Source: CAADGY01 sp900696665 (lineage in GTDB: Bacteria; Acidobacteriota; Terriglobia; Bryobacterales; Bryobacteraceae). Taken from it: DNA of 8,528 nucleotides. Each line of letters opens with the position of its first letter. Position 1 is the stretch's first letter. The stretch spans positions 1 through 8,528 of the forward strand of contig JAPSFM010000162.1 of the NCBI GenBank assembly GCA_035063885.1. Reading direction: 5' to 3'. Of this stretch, positions 1 to 4,499 are shown in pieces. Under the pieces are notes generated by a model. That model saw only the letters and a list, made by a program, of their open reading frames with translations. It was not told the DNA's origin and made no database searches. The translations under genes and the position numbers were made by a program.

Positions 1-23
1 GCTTAATCGAGGAGGACTGACAC

Positions 24-365
24 ATGAAGAGCTACGTGCAGAAGGGCGAAACGCTGACGCTCACCGCGCCGTACGCGGTGAGTTCGGGCGGCGGGGCGCT
101 CGTGGGCTCGATTTTCGGCGTGGCGGCGGCGGACTACGCGAGCGGCGCCGAAGGGGAGTTCGAGGTCAAGGGCGTCTTCGACCTTACGCGGGAGACCGGC
201 GCCAGCACGGCCTGGTCGGCCGGCGATCTCGTTTACTGGGACGACACCAATAAGCGCACCACGAAGACCGCGACCGGCAACAAGCTGATCGGCGTGGCCG
301 TGAGGGCTGCGGCCGATGGAGACGCTACGGGCCGGGTGCGGCTGAACGGGGCGTTCCTCTCCTGA
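24..365 (+). CDS. DUF2190 family capsid-associated (decoration/cement-like) protein
   Basis: This 113-aa protein matches the DUF2190 family from memory of its pattern. It opens with a KSYVQKGETLTLTAPYAVSSG stretch, continues with GALVGSIFGVA, has a central FDLTRETG segment, then a VYWDD motif followed by K..TTKTATGN, and ends in GRVRLNGAF. Family members are small, beta-rich, and lie just downstream of the phage major capsid gene. Some act as head decoration or cement proteins, which is the inferred role here. A strong Shine-Dalgarno (GAGGAGG, 9-15) sits 8 nt before the ATG. The TAA at 4-6 could end an upstream capsid gene, but too little is visible to say. Its stop TGA shares one base with the next start (TGATG), so the two genes are probably translationally coupled. 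Confidence 0.88.
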   Translation: MKSYVQKGETLTLTAPYAVSSGGGALVGSIFGVAAADYASGAEGEFEVKGVFDLTRETGASTAWSAGDLVYWDDTNKRTTKTATGNKLIGVAVRAAADGDATGRVRLNGAFLS

Positions 366-667
366 TGGCCTTTGCTGATTCCGTCAGCCGTTTGGACGAG
401 GCCTGCCTGCGGGCCTTCGGGCGAGAGGTCCTCTACTTGCCTGAGGCCGGCGGGCAGGCCGCGATCCGCGCGGTGTTCCAGCCGGCGAGGGAGGCCGAAG
501 ATTCCTCGCCTGGAGTCTATGCCGTGCTGTTCGTCCGGCTGGCGGATTTGCCCGCAGCGCCTGTGCGTGGCGACGACGTCGAGACTAGCGGGGCCCGCTA
601 CAAGGTCTTCGACATAGAAGCTGACGCCGAGGGCGCCGCCGTGCTCAGACTCCGCAAGGCCGGCTGA
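365..667 (+). CDS. gpFII-like phage head-tail joining protein
   Basis: This 100-aa protein resembles the lambda gpFII / phage head-tail joining family. It has an N-terminal helix with F/FG, then REVLYLPEAGGQAAIRAVFQPAREAED, a beta strand (YAVLFVRLADLP), the GD.V...GARYKVFDIEADAEG turn and a terminal VLRLRK strand. In lambda, gpFII binds the filled head at the connector and receives the preassembled tail. The position here, just after the capsid-associated gene and before the tail genes, fits that role. The start overlaps the previous stop by one base and there is no strong Shine-Dalgarno of its own, which suggests coupled translation. The gene ends inside the left edge of a 24-bp perfect palindrome (667-690). 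Confidence 0.8.
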   Translation: MAFADSVSRLDEACLRAFGREVLYLPEAGGQAAIRAVFQPAREAEDSSPGVYAVLFVRLADLPAAPVRGDDVETSGARYKVFDIEADAEGAAVLRLRKAG

Positions 668-690
668 CTTGTGGAAGATCTTCCACAAGT
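667..690. repeat. Perfect 24-bp palindrome at the gene junction
   Basis: The half-site ACTTGTGGAAGA (667-678) is followed without a gap by its exact reverse complement (679-690), centred on AGATCT. It begins on the last base of the head-tail joining gene and lies in the only real gap of an otherwise overlapping operon. As RNA it could fold into a 10-bp stem with a GATC tetraloop. As DNA it could be an operator-type binding site. No T-run follows, so it does not look like an intrinsic terminator. Its function is unknown. Confidence 0.9.
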
Positions 691-719
691 TCGAGCCTGA
701 AGGCGCGCGGTCAAAGCCG

Positions 720-1175
720 ATGCCCAGTGTCCGCGTCTACCAGAAGAAACAACTGCGGCTTGATCTGCTGAATTTCCGGCAGCACCAGATGTTCAAGATC
801 GGCAACGTCGGCGTCGCGGCCGTAAAGAATCGGGTGGGCGCCGCGCTCGGGCCCTCGGACGCGCCTGCCAAGCCGCTCACCAAGCTCTACGCGATCCGCA
901 AGACCAAGCTCGGCAAAGGCAATCGCCGGAATCTCACCTTCACCGGCGACATGCTCCGCAACTTCATGGTCCGGACGGTCAGCGAGAACCGCGCCAAGGC
1001 GTCGCTCTCGACCCGCAAGGACAGGATCAAGGCGTGGGTCAACCAGAGGATCGAGCCTTGGGTGGTTTTCTCTCCGAAGAACCGGGCCGCAGTGCTCGCG
1101 GCAGCGCGGCGGGTGCTCGATGAGATGAAGAACACGCTTCTGGTTGAACGTGCGCTCGGAGGCAGGCAGCGATGA
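720..1175 (+). CDS. Putative tail completion / minor tail protein (gpZ or HK97 gp10 position)
   Basis: This basic 151-aa protein starts MPSVRVYQKKQLR. It contains a Lys-rich segment (YAIRKTKLGKGNRRN), a LTFTGDMLRNF motif, and a C-terminal helix of Arg and Ala residues ending LGGRQR. The TFTG.ML motif is typical of phage virion-morphogenesis and tail-completion proteins, in which an L..TG.L segment precedes a beta strand. Its slot between the head-tail joining gene and the tail terminator matches lambda gpZ. The function is inferred from position more than from sequence. The frame is also open upstream to a TTG at 669, which would add 17 residues encoded largely by the palindrome. The ATG at 720 is preferred because it is a better start codon and gives a conventional N terminus, although neither start has a good Shine-Dalgarno. 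Its stop overlaps the next start (ATGA). Confidence 0.62.
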   Translation: MPSVRVYQKKQLRLDLLNFRQHQMFKIGNVGVAAVKNRVGAALGPSDAPAKPLTKLYAIRKTKLGKGNRRNLTFTGDMLRNFMVRTVSENRAKASLSTRKDRIKAWVNQRIEPWVVFSPKNRAAVLAAARRVLDEMKNTLLVERALGGRQR

Positions 1176-1645
1176 TCAATCCGGCAGAACTGGTCGACAA
1201 CCTGGTCGCGATGCTCCGGGCGATACCGGATCTCGTCGCCGAGATGGATGGCGATCCGGAGCGCATCTACGCTTACCACGACCAGTACCCGAAGAAAGCG
1301 AGCCTGGCGCAGGCGATCCACACGATGCCCGCTCCGGCGGTAATGGCCGTGTGGCAGGGGACCGCGCCGGGCACGTTCGGCAACGTGGATGTCTGGAAGC
1401 ACCAGGTCACGCTGTATCTGCGAGCGCGCGAGGCAAGCGAGAGCGATCCGCCGGCTGCGTACTACCGGCTGTTCCGGCTGATCACCAAAGGCGTGCCAGA
1501 GGGATCGGAAGTGCCGATGCTGAACGCCACGGTCCACCCTTCCTGCTATCCGATGGACCTGCCGCTGATCCAGCGGCAGACGGACGCCGAGGGGCTGGAT
1601 TATTTCGAATCTCCCATCACGTTTACGGAGATTGGCGATGAGTGA
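1172..1645 (+). CDS. Putative tail terminator / minor tail protein (gpU position)
   Basis: The 157-aa product starts with an amphipathic helix (NPAELVDNLVAMLRAIPDLVAEM), then alternating strands including VWKHQVTLYLRAR, a YYRLFRLITKG helix, and a C-terminal strand region (GLDYFESPITFTEIGDE). This helix-then-strands plan and length suit tail terminator proteins of the lambda gpU type, which cap the growing tail tube and form the joint with the head connector. The assignment rests mainly on gene order: it follows the tail-completion gene and precedes the tail tube. GGAGG (1157-1161) precedes the ATG by 10 nt, and the start overlaps the previous stop as ATGA. The last 8 bp overlap the next small gene. 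Confidence 0.6.
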   Translation: MINPAELVDNLVAMLRAIPDLVAEMDGDPERIYAYHDQYPKKASLAQAIHTMPAPAVMAVWQGTAPGTFGNVDVWKHQVTLYLRAREASESDPPAAYYRLFRLITKGVPEGSEVPMLNATVHPSCYPMDLPLIQRQTDAEGLDYFESPITFTEIGDE

Positions 1646-1796
1646 ACGCAATACGGTGTGGCTTCGGCCGCCCTGGGGCGAGGGCGAGCCGAAAGAAGTC
1701 GATGCGACGCCCGACGTCCTCGTACCGATGATGAACGCTGGCTGGTCGCAGTGCGCTCCACCCGAGCCGGAGGTAAAGGAAGATGTCCACGACTAG
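1638..1796 (+). CDS. Small 52-aa phage protein of unknown function
   Basis: This short open frame encodes 52 residues, beginning MSERNTVWLRPPWGEGEPKEV and containing VDATPDVLVPMMNAGWSQC in its middle, with an acidic Pro/Glu-rich end (EPEVKEDVHD). A good Shine-Dalgarno (GGAG, 1627-1630) lies 7 nt before the ATG. It overlaps the preceding gene by 8 bp and the tail tube gene by 14 bp, so it exactly fills what would otherwise be a 137-bp gap in a compact operon. The LVP.M..GWSQC stretch looks like a short helix presenting conserved Trp and Cys, the kind of segment seen in small proteins encoded next to phage tail genes. I do not recognise a named family. It ends with TAG. Confidence 0.68.
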   Translation: MSERNTVWLRPPWGEGEPKEVDATPDVLVPMMNAGWSQCAPPEPEVKEDVHD

Positions 1797-2823
1797 ACTG
1801 CAAGAGGTCCTCATCTGCTTCGGCAAACAGAAGCAGACCGACATCGCGACCGCGAACACGGGCGCCGGGATGTGGCGCTTCGGCAAGCTCAACGCCGCGC
1901 TCGCGAACCCGAAGCTCAATACCGAAAACGACGCCGAAGAATACGGCAAGGGCCACGAGTTTCCGACGCAGTCCTTCCAGACGTCATGGGATGTTTCCGG
2001 CACGCTCGAAAAGTACCTGGGCGCGGAGATCGCGGCTTGGGCGATGGCCTTTGGGCTGGGCACGGTTGTGAAGTCGGGAGCGACACCGAACTTCACCTAC
2101 ACCTGCACGCCGCTCATGCCGGCAAACGGCGATGCGGCCGAGTTGCCCTACTTCTCCTTCGTCGAGCAGATCCGCCCGGGCGCTGGTGTCGTGCTCGACC
2201 GCATGGCGGTCGGCTGTGTCATCGAGAGCTGGACCATCACGCTCGGCAGCGGGCCGGGACGCGCGAACAGCAAGATCACGATCGAGTTCGCGGGTTCGGG
2301 CAAGGTCGTCGAACCTTCCAGCATCGTGATGCCGGCGGCCACGGCCGAAAAACTGCTGCCCTCGGCCTCGCTCGTGCTGAGCATCGACGGTGTCGACTAC
2401 GTCTCGAACAAGAACATCGTCTCGCTCGAGACGGGCTGGAAGAACAACGTCCGCATGGACGCGGGCTTCTATCCCGGCTCGGGCTTCCAGAACGCCGGCG
2501 ACGCCACGAGCGGCGCGATCCGCGGGCGGCTGGAGTTCGGGAACCGGCAAGGCACGCTGCGCTTCACCGCGCGATTCGAGAACGGCTCGACGGAGCTCAC
2601 GAAACTCAAGAACCAGACCACCGGCACGGCGGTCCTGTCGCTCACCTACGACGCCAACAACTCGCTCGAGATCACCTGGCACAAGGTCTCCTTCTCGACC
2701 GCCGAGGTTGGGGAGACCGACGGCATCGTCACCGTCGCGGTCGAGTGCCTGCCAATGTTCGATGCGGCCAACGGCATCGTCTCGGCCATCGCCAAGTGCG
2801 GCGTGGACAACATCTGCCAGTAG
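1783..2823 (+). CDS. Phage tail tube protein (major tail protein, gpV-like role)
   Basis: The 346-aa product has the composition of a tail tube subunit: few charged helices, many short beta strands rich in Ser, Thr, Gly and Val, and a repeating pattern in which strand blocks recur, for example CVIESWTITLGSG..RANSKITIEFAGSG and, later, GRLEFGNRQGTLRFTARFENGST. Tube proteins polymerise as hexameric rings around the tape measure. At 346 residues it is longer than lambda gpV (246), in the range of the larger tube families. Order supports the call: it follows the tail terminator and directly precedes the chaperone. GGAGG (1769-1773) lies 9 nt before the ATG. The gene ends CAG TAG, and the TAGGAG at this stop also serves as the Shine-Dalgarno of the next gene. 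Confidence 0.82.
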   Translation: MSTTRLQEVLICFGKQKQTDIATANTGAGMWRFGKLNAALANPKLNTENDAEEYGKGHEFPTQSFQTSWDVSGTLEKYLGAEIAAWAMAFGLGTVVKSGATPNFTYTCTPLMPANGDAAELPYFSFVEQIRPGAGVVLDRMAVGCVIESWTITLGSGPGRANSKITIEFAGSGKVVEPSSIVMPAATAEKLLPSASLVLSIDGVDYVSNKNIVSLETGWKNNVRMDAGFYPGSGFQNAGDATSGAIRGRLEFGNRQGTLRFTARFENGSTELTKLKNQTTGTAVLSLTYDANNSLEITWHKVSFSTAEVGETDGIVTVAVECLPMFDAANGIVSAIAKCGVDNICQ

Positions 2824-2832
2824 GAGCTTCCC

Positions 2833-3438
2833 ATGTTTGATGCAACCAAACCCATCGCGATGAACCTGCGGACCCCGGAAGGCGTGAAGACGGTTCGGCT
2901 GCGCTTTCCCACCGACGACGAGTGGACCGAGCGCCAGCGCCGGCGCAAGGTGATCATCAAGCAGCTCGGGCGCGGGATCTCCGAAACCGTGGTCCCGAAC
3001 TCCGAGGACGTGGACGCCGCCCTGCTGGCCAAGATCCGCGTCGAGGAGCAGGATGCGGTCGAGGTGGATCCCTTCGAGGCGAGCCGCATCATCGAGCAGT
3101 TGAGCCAGGCCGAGGTGGACGACGTCGTCCAGACCGGCGACGCGTTCCGCATTACGCTCCGGGTGCTCGGCGGCACGGTCACGCACGTGCTCGCAATGCC
3201 CTCGGCCAAGGACGTGTTCGAGTACCGCCGTGCGTTCGCGCGCATCCTCGACCTGCCCTTCAACAAGCAGGAGCTGACGATCAACCTGGCGGCGGCAGGC
3301 ACTCTCTACAAGAAGCTCGCGCGGGCGGCCGAGGGCTACGCCGGCGAGGTCCCGATCATCCATCAGGCCGTTGCGGTGAAGGCCGCGATCGACGCGCTCG
3401 ACGCCGGCTTCCAGGAGGACCGCGACCCAAACTTCTGA
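2833..3438 (+). CDS. Tail assembly chaperone, short form (gpG-like)
   Basis: The 201-aa protein is charged and largely helical: a short N-terminal beta segment (MNLRTPEGVKTVRLRFPTDDEWTERQRRRK), then acid-rich helices (SEDVDAALLAKIRVEEQDAVEVDPFEASRIIEQL) and a C-terminal helical part. The DDEW.ER.RR.K opening suits tail assembly chaperones, which hold the tape measure and recruit tube subunits but are absent from virions. The call comes from location between tail tube and tape measure genes plus the frameshift signal at its end. TAGGAG (2821-2826) gives a Shine-Dalgarno 6 nt before the ATG. Its final codons (CGC GAC CCA AAC TTC TGA) contain the slippery heptamer, so normal termination makes this short form. 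Confidence 0.78.
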   Translation: MFDATKPIAMNLRTPEGVKTVRLRFPTDDEWTERQRRRKVIIKQLGRGISETVVPNSEDVDAALLAKIRVEEQDAVEVDPFEASRIIEQLSQAEVDDVVQTGDAFRITLRVLGGTVTHVLAMPSAKDVFEYRRAFARILDLPFNKQELTINLAAAGTLYKKLARAAEGYAGEVPIIHQAVAVKAAIDALDAGFQEDRDPNF

Positions 3439-3755
3439 ACGGGGAGTGGCCGGAGCGGCCCTCCCTCCGGTTCCTGGTCCACTGGGCCCTCCGGCGCGAA
3501 GAGCTGTGCGATCCGCGGCTGTGTCCCGATGCGCCGGAGGACGGCGGCCGCTGCGACCATTGCCCGCTCGACAATCTCGATTCTGCGCAGTCGAGCGAAA
3601 CCGGACTGCTCATCCTCCGCGCGCTCGACCTCCGGGCGGCGCTGAATCTCGGTCTCCACATCGGTTTGGACGACATCCGGGCCGACGAGTTCTACGCGAT
3701 GCTCATCCTCGAAGACGAGCGAGATCGGTTGGAGCGCGAGCGAGCACGAACTTGA
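2833..3755 (+). CDS. Tail assembly chaperone, -1 frameshift fusion (gpGT-like)
   Basis: A -1 slip on C CCA AAC joins residues 1-200 of the short chaperone to 107 further residues beginning LLNGEWPERPSLRF, about 307 aa in all (read 2833-3432, then 3432-3755). The extension is protein-like: a Trp/Leu helix (LRFLVHWALRREEL), a cysteine cluster C-x4-C-x9-C-x2-C (codons 3507-3563), a long helix (LLILRALDLRAALNLGL), and an end rich in Glu/Arg. It has no ATG, GTG or TTG of its own near its beginning, so it is unlikely to be translated except by frameshift. In lambda and many tailed phages the analogous GT protein is made at low ratio and its T domain binds the tail tube. The four cysteines could bind zinc, which is inference. 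Confidence 0.75.
3413..3465 (+). promoter_or_regulatory. Programmed -1 ribosomal frameshift cassette
   Basis: Four elements lie in order. An internal Shine-Dalgarno-like AGGAGG is at 3413-3418. The slippery heptamer C CCA AAC is at 3426-3432, in the X XXY YYZ pattern relative to the zero frame. The zero-frame stop TGA is at 3436-3438. A stable hairpin starts 9 nt after the heptamer: GGGAG (3442-3446), a single bulged T (3447), GGCCG (3448-3452), a GAG loop (3453-3455), CGGCC (3456-3460) and CTCCC (3461-3465), 10 base pairs in all. Internal Shine-Dalgarno sequences and downstream stems are known stimulators in bacterial dnaX and phage genes. AAC is a less usual A-site codon for bacterial slippage, so efficiency is uncertain. 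Confidence 0.8.
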
Positions 3756-3796
3756 TGCGCGGGTCCATGGCTCCACTGCGACGCTCTTCTGTGGGT

Positions 3797-4417
3797 TTAC
3801 TCTTGCGGAGCAGGCGCCGGTTGCTTCGCCGCAGGTTGCGACTGCCGGGCCTTGAAGCGCTCGAACCGTTCTCGGAAGACTATCACGTATTCGAGCAGCG
3901 CCTCAGTGAATTCCACCAGGTCAGGGGCGTCTTCCCAGGAGACGTCGCTGGTTACATCGTGGGCCGCTCTGTTGCCAGCCAGCCGAAGGCCATCGGCCCA
4001 TTCAAACAGAGAACCATCGATGAGGTTCCGATCGCGCATTTTTGCGAGAGCAGCGGCGAGGTTCTGCTCCTTCACTCCGCGGTCAACACACAGTGTTTCA
4101 ATAGTCCTCCGGCAGAGAAGGGCCGTCGCCGTATATGCCTTTGCTTGATAGCACCGGCGTGCCTCTTGAAGGGCAGATTGGAGTCGCTCCGGCAGCTCAG
4201 GGTTGGGTGCCCCGCCGCCATATGGATATACCGTTTCCGGGTTGGTCCAGGAATCCTCCCAAATCTCTTCTTCGCGGACTAGAACTGCGTGCCCGCAGCG
4301 CAGGCACTGAAGCAAAGTGATCCGCGTTGGTGGACCTTCAGCGGCATCGTGATACGCGTGCTGCCCAACGACCTTGGCATCCACCTTCCGGTCACAATCC
4401 TTGCAGTAGACAACCAT
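3797..4417 (-). CDS. Zinc-ribbon DUF4145 domain protein (reverse-strand moron)
   Basis: The 206-aa product has two CxxC knuckles at the N terminus (C5/C8 and C38/C41), a likely zinc ribbon. A DUF4145-like helical domain follows (about residues 72-185): P.LPERLQSALQEARRCYQAKAYTATALLCRRTIETLC, then ALAKMRDRNLI, and the characteristic LRLAGNRAAHD at 144-154. The tail (192-206) is rich in Gln, Pro and Ala. DUF4145 is related to HEPN-like all-helical domains and occurs in restriction and other defence loci. The clearest conserved residues are N149 and H153; a canonical HEPN R-x4-6-H pair is not evident, so nuclease activity is doubtful. It lies opposite to and between the chaperone and tape measure genes, as cargo would. 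No convincing Shine-Dalgarno is seen. Base composition looks less GC-rich than its neighbours. Confidence 0.85.
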   Translation of the reverse strand: MVVYCKDCDRKVDAKVVGQHAYHDAAEGPPTRITLLQCLRCGHAVLVREEEIWEDSWTNPETVYPYGGGAPNPELPERLQSALQEARRCYQAKAYTATALLCRRTIETLCVDRGVKEQNLAAALAKMRDRNLIDGSLFEWADGLRLAGNRAAHDVTSDVSWEDAPDLVEFTEALLEYVIVFRERFERFKARQSQPAAKQPAPAPQE

Positions 4418-4499
4418 CGATGAAATTGTAGGTTATCCGACGACACAATGCTTTACAGACGGTAAATGACTTGCCGCCTCTGGGTACCGCCGAAACCAA
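4418..4499. promoter_or_regulatory. Divergent intergenic region with possible promoter of the DUF4145 gene
   Basis: This 82-bp gap separates the divergent DUF4145 and tape measure starts and is visibly AT-richer than the rest. On the minus strand a TACAAT hexamer ends 7 nt before the DUF4145 ATG, which would give a near-leaderless transcript and fits the missing Shine-Dalgarno. I find no good -35 for it. An inverted repeat TTTAC-N5-GTAAA lies at 4452-4466 and could be an operator. No clear forward promoter for the tape measure gene is visible. Confidence 0.3.

Noticed and set aside
669..719. TTG start at 669 for the tail completion gene
   Set aside because: Not excluded, but it requires a rare start codon buried in the palindrome stem with a poor Shine-Dalgarno; ATG 720 is simpler.
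1984..3363. A 459-codon open frame on the minus strand across the tail tube and chaperone genes
   Set aside because: It is antisense to two well supported genes, its composition (Arg, Asp, His, Val and Leu in excess) is that of a GC-rich shadow frame, and no ribosome binding site or family pattern is seen.
2922..3755. Chaperone extension as an independent gene starting at ATG 2922
   Set aside because: The part before 3432 is a shadow of the chaperone frame with shadow-like Arg/Gly composition. Only the part after the slippery site is protein-like, which supports frameshifting instead of separate initiation.
3756..3796. Intrinsic terminator between the convergent chaperone and DUF4145 genes
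   Set aside because: Only an imperfect CCATGG-centred symmetry is present, with no GC-rich stem followed by a T-run on either strand.
3446..4282. A plus-strand frame covering the DUF4145 region, including an ATG at 3755 overlapping the chaperone stop
   Set aside because: It is antisense to the well recognised DUF4145 gene and its product is Arg/Leu-rich without a pattern. The TGATG may be a relic of coupling to the original next gene.
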